Source: Paralithodes platypus
Taxonomy: Eukaryota; Arthropoda; Malacostraca; Decapoda; Lithodidae
Length of the DNA stretch: 64,000 nucleotides
Direction of reading: 5' to 3'
NCBI GenBank assembly: GCA_032716605.1
Contig: CM064495.1
Location: 41,225,446 to 41,289,445, forward strand
This document shows positions 1 through 10,760 of the stretch, one piece after another. Under the pieces are notes generated by a model. It had not been told where the DNA came from, did not search any database, and saw only the letters and a program-made list of their open reading frames with translations. The position numbers and the translations under genes were made by a program. Numbering within the stretch: position 1 is the stretch's first letter; every line of letters starts with the position of its first letter.

Positions 1-134
1 ATATGATAATGATGATAATGTTTCCAAGACAATAACATGGTTGGTTTACCAAAAGTGGTTCTGACATGAATAAGATAACTACCTGTTCTCCTTTTTTTGT
101 CCAAATGTTCTAACTATGATATTTGTTATTATAG

Positions 135-182
135 ATATTGCTTGCTGGTTACAAGGTACCACTGAGAAGAGTTCAAATAGAG
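135..182 (+). CDS. Microexon B, copy 1
   Basis: Preceded by TTATTATAG and followed by GTGAGT. With one base carried from the previous exon it reads (D)IACWLQGTTEKSSNR and ends on one G, so both boundaries are phase 1. The frame starting at the second base always ends in TAG, and the frame starting at the first base is closed in copies with TTTAAA, leaving this as the only frame open in every intact copy. This copy differs from the majority (PTEKSLNR) at two residues. The peptide has a Cys-Trp pair and basic ends; no family recognised. Confidence 0.45.
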
Positions 183-864
183 GTGAGTTACATAATTATG
201 AATTTTAATTTTGATATGGTTTTGATATTTGATTAATAGGAATGTGACCCCTAGCCTCTTATAACTCAAGGAAGACTGGAGCCGATGGGTTGACAATTTC
301 TACACATCCTGGTTGACTTTCAAATTGAAATATAACATCACATTTGGTGGGAGGGCGTGTGGTTTCGGGTTCTCTGCATTTCTAGCTGATGAGACCGGAA
401 CCTCTCCGGGTGGTCGGGGGCCGGGGTAGTGCTGGAGGGACCTTGGTGACCCTGGTCTCTGGGTCTTCTGGGTGACCTAGTAGATGTGTGAGAATTTGTA
501 TTTTGTTTTTTATGGTGCGTTGTCCCTGTTCGGCTCCTGTCTTGAGTCGGCTACTCCCAGCTATAGGGGCATTTGCCGGAGTATATACATACTGTACATA
601 CGGTACATCAATTTACATATTTTTAAGATAAGGTTCAAATACACTGGTTATGATGATGTTAGATGAAGTCCCCGGACTGCCACATGGGTTTGTTAATTTC
701 ATTAATCGAGTTTAGGAGTAAAGTTGGTTAGTGGAGAGAACATAATAAATAGAATATATTAGGAAATATTCTATTCTGTGTCTATAATTTATGATGATTA
801 TGTTTAGCAAAAGCAATCTAATAGTTGCACCTGTTGAAAGGAACATGCATGGCTCTGATATTAA

Positions 865-1342
865 CCCTTCCTCCCCGGGCTGTCTTACCCAATGACGGTC
901 GCCCCTACCCGGGCGAAATGGCAGAAAAACTTCTAGGCCTAGGCTACTGTATTTATGTTTATTTTCACTGCTAGAACTTTCCCACTCATCTATAATCGTA
1001 GTGCGGTTTTCAATCTGTATTTTGGCATTGAGTAGATCTCTTTAAGTCAACTGGTTCAGTTGTGATGACGATTTCAGTGGAGCCAATATTGCAGAGATGT
1101 TGCCAATATGGGGGCTTTTTAGACAATAATTTCGTCATGACGTCAGAACAATAACATTGAGGAGTCTTCTCCTTGTTTTCGGAGGTGCGGTGACGAATGC
1201 TTGGGTTTGTTGACATATGTCGTACGCACAGCGTTCAGACCAAGCTTAATTAGGCTATTAAGCTCATGCCTTAGATAAGGCATACCGGGTAGCGGCCCTT
1301 CTTTCGTGCTGTCCTTACCTAAGGCAGACCGGGTAGGAAGGG
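865..1342. mobile_element. TTAA-flanked MITE, family 1, copy 1
   Basis: A 478-bp insertion with TTAA at both ends (861-864 and 1343-1346); the same site without the insertion, elsewhere in the array, reads GATATTAAGGATG with one TTAA. Ends are imperfect inverted repeats, CCCTTCCTCCCCGGGCTG against CCCTTCCTACCCGGTCTG. There is no transposase frame, so it is non-autonomous. TTAA duplication points to piggyBac-type mobilisation. It lies about 60 bp upstream of the A1 acceptor. Confidence 0.75.
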
Positions 1343-1407
1343 TTAAGGATGTAGCTACAACTGAACTGAGGTTGGTAATATTTTAACCTTAATATTTCTT
1401 GTTGTAG

Positions 1408-1455
1408 GTGTCCCTGAAAGAAGACTGCAGCATTCCTGGACGACTTCAACAACAG
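1408..1455 (+). CDS. Microexon A, copy 1 (consensus form)
   Basis: Acceptor TTCTTGTTGTAG, donor CAG|GTGAGT. In the phase-1 frame it reads (G)VPERRLQHSWTTSTT followed by one G. The frame starting at base 2 has a stop (TGA), and the frame starting at base 1 is closed in the A' subtype, so only this frame stays open in both subtypes. The commonest difference among clean copies (GGACGAC versus GGACAAC) is a silent Thr change here but Arg/Gln in the other open frame. The cassette is Thr/Ser-rich at its end and basic at its start. Function unknown. Confidence 0.5.
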
Positions 1456-2124
1456 GTGAGTTTATGGTGGGGTGTATATTAGCGATTGAAATAATTTGAA
1501 TTTGTACAGTTCCTGTGCATATTTTGTTGGTAAGCCTTTCATCTTTTACAAAATATATTTAATATTGATTCTTTTAATCAATAAAATGTTTTAGTTCATG
1601 ATGCTGTATATTCAAATTCAAAGTTCTCGGCAGAGATACACTCAGGCCGCTACGTCTCGTATGCAGACAATAACGACACCCCAACATTATATTGTTTTGC
1701 GTAATTTTCCTCAATAGTATATTTGTAGTCACTAGCCACCACATCCTTATACATTTCCATGCTTTACCTCACCCTTTCTTCGAATTATATTTAGTCCAAA
1801 TCCTGTCATGAGTCGGCCACCCCTAGCTATGTGGGTATGTGCCTGAGTATATACATATATACATATACAAATCCATTTAGATGTTAATAATAAAATAATA
1901 AATAATATGGCATACCAGTGCCAAATAAGTTAAAAAGGTTGATTGATTGGAATGATACGTATTCAACACATGCTATAAAATGATGATCTACTTAGGTCTT
2001 CTTACCCCATCTGAGGTTTAATGAGGATAATCTACAGCTGTTCTATTATTATCTGAAGTATTTCATTTCTGTCATTGTTATTGTGTATACTGTACTGTTA
2101 TCTTAACCATGAATTTCTTTCCAG

Positions 2125-2167
2125 GTGTTCTGCCGAGTATTCTTGTTCAGGTTCTGGATAATGACTG
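2125..2167 (+). CDS. Microexon C, copy 1 (terminal coding exon)
   Basis: Acceptor TTTCTTTCCAG, donor CTG|GTAAGT, 43 nt. Entered in phase 1 it reads (G)VLPSILVQVLDND and ends on TG. If it is spliced to D the next bases make TGG then TGA or TAA; if it is not spliced, the donor itself makes TGG TAA. The chain therefore ends in Trp-stop either way. An AATAAA at 2255-2260 lies 88 nt past the exon and could end the transcript. The base-1 frame is also open, so the frame choice rests on compatibility with A and B. Confidence 0.45.
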
Positions 2168-2420
2168 GTAAGTTATTCCTCTGTTGCTAACAATCCTGTT
2201 AATTACAAAGTTATGTAATCTTGTGTTCTTTGTCACAAGAACTGTCCCTTCAATAATAAAATCAAAGTATATAATATGAATATGATGAATTAAAAGCATA
2301 GTTCAACTGAATGTTTTCTGTTGTAAGCCAATACAGTACTGAAGTTATATTGATTAATTTAGTGTAGTATTGAATTTCTTTTTATAGCACTTTGTAACCA
2401 TGGTTTGTTTTGTATTTCAG

Positions 2421-2509
2421 GTGATGTACCTGGCATGTTTACCCCACACCTATCTATCTATTGCCTGACCCTGTGATCCCTGAAGGGGTGGCCTACAAAT
2501 CACTATATT
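2421..2509 (+). other. Exon D, copy 1 (untranslated, RTE-derived)
   Basis: Acceptor TTTTGTATTTCAG and donor ATT|GTAAGTAT bound an 89-nt exon. Its first bases complete a stop after exon C, so it would be 3'UTR. From about base 29 it is the antisense 3' end of the RTE family found complete at 6605-9814: a CTATCTATC tract, then TTGCCTGAC, then GAAGGGGTGGCC. The exon therefore incorporates a fossil LINE terminus. What lies beyond the D donor is unclear; the next acceptor is an A module. Confidence 0.45.
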
Positions 2510-2645
2510 GTAAGTATATAATCTTATTAACCCTTTCTGGGTCTGTGGTTTCCGTTTAATATTCAGAAATAGAATTCTTTTAATCTCATAATAACCTCTC
2601 TAAAATTAGTTTTCAGCTCACAACTGCAGAGGTCGATTTAATTAA

Positions 2646-3548
2646 CCCTCCTTGCCCGGGCAGCATTTATTGATGTCGTTAGTCCTATCCGGGCGATCTG
2701 GCCAAAAAACGTATGTAACCATAGGCCTATTTATTTTTTTATTTTAATGCTAGAGCATTCATACAAATCTCAGAATGTGGCCCTTACATGTATCTGTAGA
2801 ATGGTGTTGAGTAGAGCTCTCTAGATCAACTGGTTCAGGTGTGATGACTATTTCTGTGGAGAGAGTTTTGCCGCAGATTTAGCCATATCGAACACTTTGG
2901 AACACTAATTTTCGCTCTAACTGGCAATGACGGACAAGATCGGACTATTTCTTCTTGTTAAGTTTTGGCGGCGCTCCGATTGTCTTTGTTTACAAACTTT
3001 TCGCCGCGCGTCTTTCAAAGCAAGCTTAACCCTTGTCTTGCAGGGTGTTTTGGGCTCATTTGGGCATATTCAGGCCCTCCTGAATGATCAATCCAGTATC
3101 TGCATGAAAAGAAATTTATTCAGCAAAAAAATAGGCGCTAAAAGCTTCAAAATGAGACCAGAACGAGCTACGTAGCACTCGTGGTTCTCTTGCAGTGGTG
3201 CCACGAACATGGGAGTTTAGCGTATAGCGGTATATTTTTCCCAGCCATGCTCACTACTGGCTACACTGTCGGCCTCTCGAGAACACAGGGAACGTGAGTT
3301 AATGGGCGGCGGTAAGCCCTGGGAGTCGGCTGTCTGGCCCGCTGCGCTCCCGGCCATTTGCACTCTATTTTAACCCTTTAAAAGCCTTAATAATGCTCCT
3401 AACTTACTGCAAATTGGTGCACGACTTAAGTCGAGTGCCGCCAATAAGGGCTTAAGGATGCTTTCAAGCATACAAATTTTAAAAGGACGCCCGGGTTCCG
3501 GGCCTTCGCAAGGTGCGTCCTTTTAAAATGCTTGCTGGGCAGGAAGGC
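2646..3548. mobile_element. TTAA-flanked MITE, family 2, copy 1 (interrupted)
   Basis: Begins CCCTCCTTGCCCGGGCAGC after TTAA (2642-2645) and ends GCTGGGCAGGAAGG before TTAA (3549-3552). It matches the 474-bp copy at 15989-16462 but is split by a second TTAA element at 3030-3451. Internal sequence has no transposase frame. A 23-nt inverted pair around TTTTAAAAGGACGC and GCGTCCTTTTAAAA near 3477-3528 forms a strong hairpin. Confidence 0.65.
3030..3451. mobile_element. Nested TTAA-flanked element inside MITE family 2
   Basis: The uninterrupted copy reads CAAGCTTAAGGATGC (16372 region); here CAAGCTTAA is followed by 422 bp and TTAAGGATGC resumes, giving flanking TTAA at 3026-3029 and 3452-3455. 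Ends are CCCTTGTC... and ...AATAAGGGC. The right part (GTCGAGTGCCGCC) resembles the right end of MITE family 3, so they may be related. Noncoding. Confidence 0.6.
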
Positions 3549-3552
3549 TTAA

Positions 3553-4042
3553 ACTTGAGGCATGCTATGCTTACAGGTACCTACCCGATAGCACTATCGT
3601 TAGTGAGTGCTGTACAGTACTGTATTTTATATATTATTTTGTAATAGTATAGATATCTTATCAATATTTGTATTTTTTGCTATTGTTAATGTCTTGTCAT
3701 GTTGCAAATTTGATTTTAAATAATATTTTGACATTTAACATGTAGTTTCTTTATTCATGCAGAGTTTAGTAAAATTTGCCAGAACGTCCCGGACTTCCCA
3801 AACTTGACTACTTCCTTTAACGTGACGATAGTGCGTTGTTATATGTGCGATTGGTTTGCTTGGGAAACAGATTAACTTGCTCATGTAGTGATGTACACCC
3901 TATGTGGTGGATTGTGTTCTTTTATTTAATAATTTTCATTTTAGTAAGCGTTGTTTCCACATAGCGATTTTGATAATTTAATTTGACTTTATATTGTCCT
4001 TGTCCCAATTTTGGTTTGTTTAGTTTGCAAGTTTTACATTTT
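3553..4042 (+). mobile_element. Penelope-like element, 3'UTR fragment
   Basis: From ACTTGAGGCATGC to GCAAGTTTTACATTTTAA this matches the last 490 bp of the near-complete element at 46905-50582. It carries no coding sequence, being 5'-truncated into the 3'UTR. It sits directly after the right TTAA of MITE family 2. Confidence 0.7.
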
Positions 4043-4537
4043 AAACTATAGGTTTCTAAACACCCCAGATGGTCACATAGGTTTTAAAGTATCCCCAAAA
4101 GGATGTTATCACATCCTGGTGAGTGAAATGGTAAATATTTTATTCCTTCTAAGACGTTTATATGAATAGGTGATAAACTGTTACAACTTGAACAAGTTAG
4201 TCACCATGAAACTGGTTAAAATCATATTTTGCTATTACCAGACGATAACTGTTTTTATTTTATTTATTTTTATATTTTATTTTTATTTGGCTTCAGACAC
4301 ACTGGTTATGATCATGTTAGATGAAGAAGTCATAATAAATAGAATATTTTAGAATGTATCATACCATTCTGTGTCTATAAATTATGATTATGTTTAGCAA
4401 TTATGATGATTATGTTTAGCAAAAGCAATCTAATAGTTGCACCTGTTGAAAGGAACATGCATGGCTCTGATATTAAGGATGTAGCTACAACTGGACTGGG
4501 GTTGTTCATATTTTAACCGTAATATTTCTAGTTGTAG

Positions 4538-4585
4538 GTGTCCCTGAAAGAAGACTGCAGCATTCCTGGACAACTTCAACAACAG
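4538..4585 (+). CDS. Microexon A, copy 2
   Basis: Consensus peptide; the GGACAAC variant is silent in the proposed frame. Acceptor TTCTAGTTGTAG, donor GTGAGT. The donor is followed at once by TATAGCGAG, repeated inverted 47 nt later as CTCGCTATA, a possible intronic stem. Confidence 0.45.
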
Positions 4586-4602
4586 GTGAGTTTTTGTATA
4601 GC

Positions 4603-4788
4603 GAGGCCGGTCCTTATTGTTCTTGGCCCCATTCAATGTGGTTTCCTCTCGCTATAACATTATGCGTTCCATAATGCAGTTGGGTCTGAGTATATGAGGC
4701 CGGTCCTTATTGTTCTTGGCCCCATTCAATGTGGTTTCCTCTCGCTATAACATTATGCGTTCCATAATGCAGTTGGGTCTGAGTATAT
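4603..4788 (+). repeat. 93-bp tandem duplication in the A2 intron
   Basis: Two adjacent copies (4603-4695, 4696-4788) start GAGGCCGGTCC and are essentially identical; corresponding introns after A5, A9, A12 and A20 have one copy. Each contains the short palindromic pair CATTATG...CATAATG. Confidence 0.8.
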
Positions 4789-5050
4789 GATTAGATTGAT
4801 ATCCAAAATGGATATATATAAAGTTGTCAAATATATTCCATAACAGTTTATAAATTGGTCAAATATAAATTTTTACTGTATGATATGTCAAATCTAAAAT
4901 TCCTCCAGTATTCTGTATATAATAATGATGATAATGTTTCCAAGACAATAACATGGTTGGTTTACCAAAAGTGGTTCTGACATAAATAAGATAACTACCT
5001 GTACTTCATTTTTTGTCCAAATGTTCTAACCATGATATTTGTTATTATAG

Positions 5051-5098
5051 ATATTGCTTGCTGGTTACAAGGTCCCACAGAGAAGAGTTTAAATAGAG
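5051..5098 (+). CDS. Microexon B, copy 2
   Basis: Majority form, (D)IACWLQGPTEKSLNR. Acceptor TTATTATAG, donor GAG|GTGAGT. TTTAAA near its end closes the base-1 frame here. Confidence 0.45.
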
Positions 5099-5771
5099 GT
5101 GAGTTACATAATTATGAATTTTAACTTTGATATGGTTTTGATATTTGATTAATAGGAATGTGACCCCTAGCCTCTTGTAACTCAAGGAAGACTGGAGCCG
5201 AGGGATTGATAATTTCTACACATGGATGACTTCCAAATTGAAAAATAACTTAACATTTGGTGGGGGGTCGTGTGGTTTCGGGTTCTCTGCATGTCTGCCT
5301 GATCAGACCGGAACCTCTCCGGGTGGTCGACGGCCGGGGTAGGCTAGTGCTGGAGGGACCTTGGTGACCCTGGTCTCTGGGTCTTCTGGGTGACCTAGAT
5401 GTGTGTGAATTTGTATTTTGTTTTTTGTGATGCGTTGTCCCTGTTCGGGCTCTTGTCTCGAGTCTGCTACCCCCAGCTATGGGGGCATTTGCCTGAGTAT
5501 ATACATACTGTACATACATTAATTTATATATTTTTTAAATATGGTTTTAAATACACTGGTTATGATGATGTTAGGTTAATAGTCATAATAAATAGAAAAT
5601 ATTAGGAAGTACCATACCATTCTGTGTCTATAATTTATGATGATTATGTTTAGCAAAAGCAATCTAATAGTTGCACCTGTTGAAAGGAACATGCATGGCT
5701 CTGATATTAAGGATGTAGCTACAACTGTACTGAGGTTGGTAATTTGTTAACCTTAATATTTCTTGTTGTAG

Positions 5772-5819
5772 GTGTCCCTGAAAGAAGACTGCAGCATTCC
5801 TGGACGACTTCAACAACAG
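5772..5819 (+). CDS. Microexon A, copy 3
   Basis: Identical to the consensus A exon, with TTGTTGTAG acceptor and GTGAGT donor. It precedes C2 by 646 bp. Confidence 0.45.
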
Positions 5820-6465
5820 GTGAGTTTATGGTGGGGTGTATATTAGCCATTGAAATAGATTTTAATTTGTACAGTTCTTGTGCATATTTTGTTTGTAAGC
5901 CTTTCATCTACAAAATATATTGAATATTGATCCTTTTAATCAATAATATGTTCTAGTTCATGATGCTGTATATTCAAATTGAAAGTTCTCGGCAGAGATA
6001 CACTCAGGCTGCTACGTCTCGTATGCAGACAATAACGACACCCCAACATTATATTGTTTTGCGTAATTTTCCTCAATAGTATATTTGTAGTCACTAGCCA
6101 CCACATCCTTATACATTTCCATGCTTTACCTCACCCTTTCTTCGAATTATATTTAGTCCAAATCCTGTCATGAGTCGGCCACCCCCAGCTATGGGGGTAT
6201 GTGCCTGAGTATATACAAATCCATTTAGATGTTAATAATAAAATAATATGGCATACCAGTGCCAATTAAGTTAAAAAGCTTGATTGATTGGAATGATACA
6301 TATTCAGCACATGCTATAAAATGATGATCTACTTAGGTCTTCTTACCCCATCTGAGGTTTAATGAGGATAATCTACAGCTGTTCTATTATTATCTGAAGT
6401 ATTTCATTTCTGTCATTGTTATTGTGTATACTGTACTGTTATCTTACCCATGAATTTCTTTCCAG

Positions 6466-6508
6466 GTGTTGTGCCAAGTATTCTTGTTCAGGTTCTGGAT
6501 AATGACTG
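6466..6508 (+). CDS. Microexon C, copy 2
   Basis: GTTGTG replaces GTTCTG (Leu to Val) and CCG becomes CCA (silent Pro). It still ends TG with GTAAGT, giving Trp-stop. The AATAAA that lies 88 nt after C1 is kept here, but the RTE has inserted a few bases beyond it. Confidence 0.4.
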
Positions 6509-6619
6509 GTAAGTTATTCCTCTGTTACTAACAATCCTGTTAATTACAAAGTTATGTAATCTTGTGTTCTTTGTCACAAGAACTGTCCCTTCAATAATAA
6601 AATCTATCTATCTATCTAT

Positions 6620-8098
6620 CTATTGCCTGACGCCGTGATCCCCGAAGGGGTGGCCACGAACGAACCGCCCCCATGCACCTCTGTCCCCAGTCAGTCGACG
6701 CCCCTCCCCCCAACCAGCACCACCTTCGTTCATGTACTTCCTCACTCCATCCTTCCACCTCATATTCGGTCTACCTCTCCCCCTCTGTCCCTCCACCTCG
6801 CTCTCATACACCCTCTTAGTCATTCTCTCGCTTTCCATACGTTCCATATGGCCGAACCATCTCAAGTTGTTCCTTTTCACACTTTTCAGCACATCTACCT
6901 CCACACCACACCTCCTTCTTACTTCCTCATTAGTCTGTCTATCCCTCCATGTAACTCCGCACGCACTCCTTAAGTAATTCATTTCCACTGCTCTCACTCT
7001 TGGTCTGAGTCTCTCAACCAACGTCCATGCTTCGCTTCCGTAAGTCAGTGTCGGGATTACCACACTGTCATGCAAGGACTTCTTCACTTCCATACTGACC
7101 ACCCTATTTCTTGTTACTGCTTTTAGCGTTCCTACAACCCTCTTCCCCTGTTGTACCCTCTCCCGCACCTCTTCATCCATAGTCCCATCTTTACTCAACA
7201 CACTGCCCAGATACTTAAAAGAGTTGACGATCTCCATAGCCTGACCGTTCAGCTTCACCTCACACTCTGTGACTTCACCCCTTTCGAAGACCATAACCTT
7301 GCTCTTCCCCGTATTTACCTTCAAATTCCGTTTTTCGCACACTGTTCCAAACTCATTTACCAGACCCTGCAACTCCCATTCATTATCACTCATCAGAACT
7401 GTATCATCCGCAAACAGCAGTATAGGTAGCTTCCACTCAATTCCTTCCCTTTTCAGCGATACACCAACATCCACTGCTCTTGATAGTATTTCTTTCATAA
7501 CTCCATCCATATATACAGTAAACAACCACGGGGACATCACACACCCCTGTTTCAAACCAACATTCAGGTCAAAGAACTCGCTCTGCTCACTCTCCACACG
7601 TACTGCCGCCTTTGCACCCTCATACATGCTCTTCACTGCTTTCAGCAACTTGCCCTCTACTCCGTATATTCTAAGTACTTTCCACAAACCTTCTCTATCC
7701 ACTCTGTCATAGGCCTTCTCCAAGTCCATAAAGGCAACATACACCTTTTGTTTCTTCTCCAGATACTTCTCCACAACACAATTCAGGGTAAAAATCTGAT
7801 CTACACATCCTCTTCCCTTCCTAAAACCTCCGTGCTCGTCGCCTATCCATTTCTCCGTTCTCACTCTCACTCTCTCAATCACTACCCTACTGTATACCTT
7901 CCCTACTACGCTTAGAAGACATATTCCTCGGTGGTTACCACACACTCCTCTTTCCCCTTTGCCCTTATATAGGGGGACTATTATGCCAGTCTTCCAGTCA
8001 TCGGGTGCACTCCCCTTCTCCCATGCTAGTTTGCACATTTTCCATACCCATTCTATCACTATCTCACCACCATACCTCAACATTTCCCCACACTCCAT
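6620..8098 (-). pseudogene. RTE LINE reverse transcriptase region
   Basis: 492 codons from the frame break to the stop. The RT motifs are in order: NHRGICLLSVVGKVYSRVV, GFRKGRGCVDQ, FMDLEKAYDRVDREGLW, GLKQGCVMSPWLF and the catalytic LLFADDTVL, then a KYLGS thumb motif and the LRWFGHMERM...GRGRPNMRW tail typical of RTE-like LINEs. All catalytic aspartates are present. It would reverse-transcribe the element RNA at a nicked target. It is listed as a pseudogene because it is out of frame with the endonuclease part; the break is a one-base indel near 8095, after GKAPGTDGV. Confidence 0.85.
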
Positions 8099-9578
8099 CT
8101 GTTCCTGGTGCTTTCCCCAACTTCACTCTTTTCATGGCTTCCCACACTTCTGACCTCCTGATCCCCACCTCCTCCTCCACTACTTCTCTTCTTCTCCCTC
8201 CCATACCATATCCAGCTATGTTTGCTGGCTCTTCATTCCTTTCATTTAGCAACTCACTGAAGTACTCCCTCCATCTTTCGACTCTCTCTTGCTTCTCGGC
8301 TAGCATTCTCCCATTCTTATCTTTCACACCCTTACTGTTTCCCTTGCTACCTTCCCTAACTTTCTTGACTTCTTTCCAGAACAGTTTCTTACTCTCCCTC
8401 CATTTTACACTCAGATTCCTTCCAAATTCCTCATCTACTCTTCTGTTACTTTCCTTCACTACTCTCTTCACAACCCTCTTACTCTCCACGTACCTCGCTC
8501 GTTTCTGTCTCTCGGAATCTTCATTCCCTCTGCTACCCAACCACTCTCTATATGCTTTCTTCTTTTCTTCCACAGCTATTCGTACCTCTTCTGTCCACCA
8601 TGCTGTACCTTTCACTCCCCTCCCTCTTCTCCTCACTCCACACACCTCCTCACATGCTGCACAGATCTCATCCTTAAACACCTTGCTCATCTCCTCCACT
8701 TCCTCCATAACTTCCAGGTCGAACCCACCTAGTCGTCTTTCCACTGCTCTCCTGTACTCCTCCCTGATTTCCTCGTCCTGCAACCTCTCCACCCTCCTCA
8801 CCATTCCACCCTCCTCTCGCCTCCCTCCCGCTCTCCTCACCCACTTCTTTTGTATCCTAACCTTAGCTACCACTACATAATGATCAGACAGACCCCCTCC
8901 AATACCCCTATACACCCTAGCATCCATCACAGATTTCTTCATTCGTTCATCCACACATACATAATCAATCAATGACTTTCGTTCCACCACTGTCTTATCC
9001 TTCATCGTCAACATCCGTTTCCACGTGTACCTGTGGATCATTCTGTGTCGGAAGAAGGTGTTGGCTATCCACAGCCTCCTCCCCACACATACGTCCACAA
9101 GTGCACTACCATTCCCATTCACCTCTGATGGTACCCCCCACCCTCCCACCACTCCCTCAACTTTCCTATCACCCACCTTACCATTCATATCCCCAATCAG
9201 AAATATTCTTTCGTTCTTGTCAAACTTCTCCAGGCACGCCTCCACATTCATCCAGAACTCTTCTTTCTTTCTTTCAAGTATATCCTCTGTCGGGGCATAC
9301 ACGCATACAATCACCCACGTTTGTATTCCTACTTTCATTCTCACCCACACAATCCTTGAACCCACAGACCCATACTCTCTTACACATTCCTTCCATTTGC
9401 TACTTACAAACAAACATGCACCTTCTCTCGCTGTTCCTTCACTCACTCCAGCACACACACCCATTCCACACTCCCACTCTCTCACATCTGAACCTTTCCA
9501 TTTGGTCTCTGTCATTCCACATACATCCAGCCTGGCATTCACTAACACTTCCAGAACCTCTCTCTTTTGTGCCATCAT
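8064..9578 (-). pseudogene. RTE LINE endonuclease region
   Basis: An apurinic-endonuclease-like domain: VCGMTETKWKGS near the start (the conserved Glu), VCVYAPTED, IFLIGDMNGKVGD, then YTWKR and the catalytic LSDHYVVVAKV. The frame continues through a charged linker to GKAPGTDGV, where it runs into a stop that the RT frame avoids. It would nick target DNA to prime reverse transcription. The first residues (RMATWNVSGM) lie in another frame, upstream of a second indel near 9578. Confidence 0.8.
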
Positions 9579-9735
9579 TCATGCCACTAACATTCCACGT
9601 AGCCATTCTCAGAATGTCCGAAGGCATGTCCTTAGTCGGTCGTGGTTCGTCAACGTTGGTTCCGTCCGCATCCGAGGCTGTTCGTTCGTTTTTCCTTGCT
9701 TCGATATTTTTTCCGGGTGGGGGTCGCAAGCCCAC
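9439..9735 (-). pseudogene. RTE LINE N-terminus, frameshifted
   Basis: Starts MGLRPPPGKNIEARK and reaches RMATWNVSGM, the first endonuclease motif, around 9580-9610; beyond that point the frame diverges from the real protein, which resumes as AQKREVLEVLVNARL in the neighbouring frame. Only the part before about 9578 is meaningful. Confidence 0.6.
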
Positions 9736-9999
9736 CGACCCAACCTCTTTAGTCGCCTCTTACGACACGCAGAAGGCACGTGGGGCATATTCTATTCCCT
9801 AACCCCCAGGGGGGATAATAATAATAAATTAATAATAAAATCAAAGTATATAATATGAATATGATGAATTAAGAGCATAGTTCAACTGAATATTTTCTGT
9901 TGTAAGCCAATACTCTACTGAAGTTACATTGATTAATTTGGTGTAGTATTGTATTTGTTTTTGTAGCAGTTTGTAACCATGGTTTGTTTTGTATTTCAG

Positions 10000-10102
10000 G
10001 TAATGAACCTGGCATGTTTACCCCACACCTATCTATCTATTTCCTGACACCCGTGATCCCTGAAGGGGTGGCCAACCCGACATCTACAAATCTATATATA
10101 TT
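10000..10102 (+). other. Exon D, copy 2 (untranslated, RTE-derived)
   Basis: Longer D form (103 nt) starting GTAATGAACC, so exon C plus D gives TGG TAA. The antisense RTE 3' terminus is present, and the recent full RTE copy lies only 160 bp upstream in the same orientation. Donor GTAAGTAT. Confidence 0.45.
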
Positions 10103-10712
10103 GTAAGTATATAATCTTATTAACCCTCTCTGGTCCGGGGGTTGCTGTTTAATATTCAGAAATAGAATTCTTTTGATCTCGTAACCTCTCCAAAATTAGT
10201 TTTCTGCACGCAACTCACTCAAAGACAACTGCAGAGGTCGATTTAATTAAACTAAAGGTTTCTAAACCACTGATGGTCACATAGGTTTTAAAGTATCTCC
10301 AAAAGGACGTTATCACCTACTTGTGTGTGAAATTATAAATATTTTATTCCTGCTAAGACGTTTATATGAATTGGTGATTAACAGTTACAACGTGAACATG
10401 TTAGTCACCATGAAACTGGCTAAAATCATGTTAGGACCTTACCAGACCATAATTTATTTTATTTTATTTATTTATATATAGTTTTTTATTTGCTTCAGAC
10501 ACTGGTAATGATTGTTAGATGAAGAAATCATAATAAAGAGAATATATTAGAAAGTACCATATCATTCTGTCTTATAATTTATGATGATTATGTTTAGCAA
10601 AAGCAATCTAATAGTTGCACCTGTTGAAAGGAACATGCATGGCTCTGATATTAAGGATGTAGCTACAACCGTACTGTGGTTGGTAATTTGTTAACCGTAA
10701 TATTTCTTGTAG

Positions 10713-10760
10713 GTGTCCCTGAAAGAAGACTGCAGCATTCCTGGACGACTTCAACAACAG
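10713..10760 (+). CDS. Microexon A, copy 4
   Basis: Consensus exon. The acceptor is shortened to TTTCTTGTAG by loss of three bases, also seen upstream of A11, A15 and A22, marking a sub-lineage that is followed by the LINE tail. Confidence 0.45.

Larger units (their letters stand above)
1..4918 (+). repeat. Array block 1 (B1-A1-C1-D1-A2)
   Basis: Intronic content: 384-600 is a LINE 3'UTR fragment ending in a TATATACATAC-type tail, 865-1342 a TTAA element, 1790-1870 another short LINE 3' tail, 2646-3548 a TTAA element with a second one nested inside, and 3553-4042 a Penelope-like 3' fragment. A 93-bp direct duplication (4603-4695 and 4696-4788) follows A2. The first 2.2 kb is nearly identical to 27.8-29.96 kb, including the shared TTAA element, so one was copied from the other by segmental duplication. 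Confidence 0.7.
6605..9814 (-). mobile_element. Near-complete RTE-type LINE
   Basis: Inserted antisense to the array between C2 and D2. The duplicated target AATAATAAAATC flanks it at 6593-6604 and 9831-9842, the right copy after a short ATAATAATA spacer. The 3' end is a (GATA)n tail within which the ORF stop TAG lies. The 5' end begins at GGGGGTTAGGGAATAG. It encodes an endonuclease and RT in one original frame now broken by two indels. The perfect 12-bp duplication and few lesions suggest a young insertion. Confidence 0.85.

Noticed and set aside
8005..9858. Long plus-strand ORFs opposite the RTE LINE
   Set aside because: Shadow frames of the minus-strand endonuclease and RT; low-complexity Ser/Pro/His/Leu composition and no motifs.
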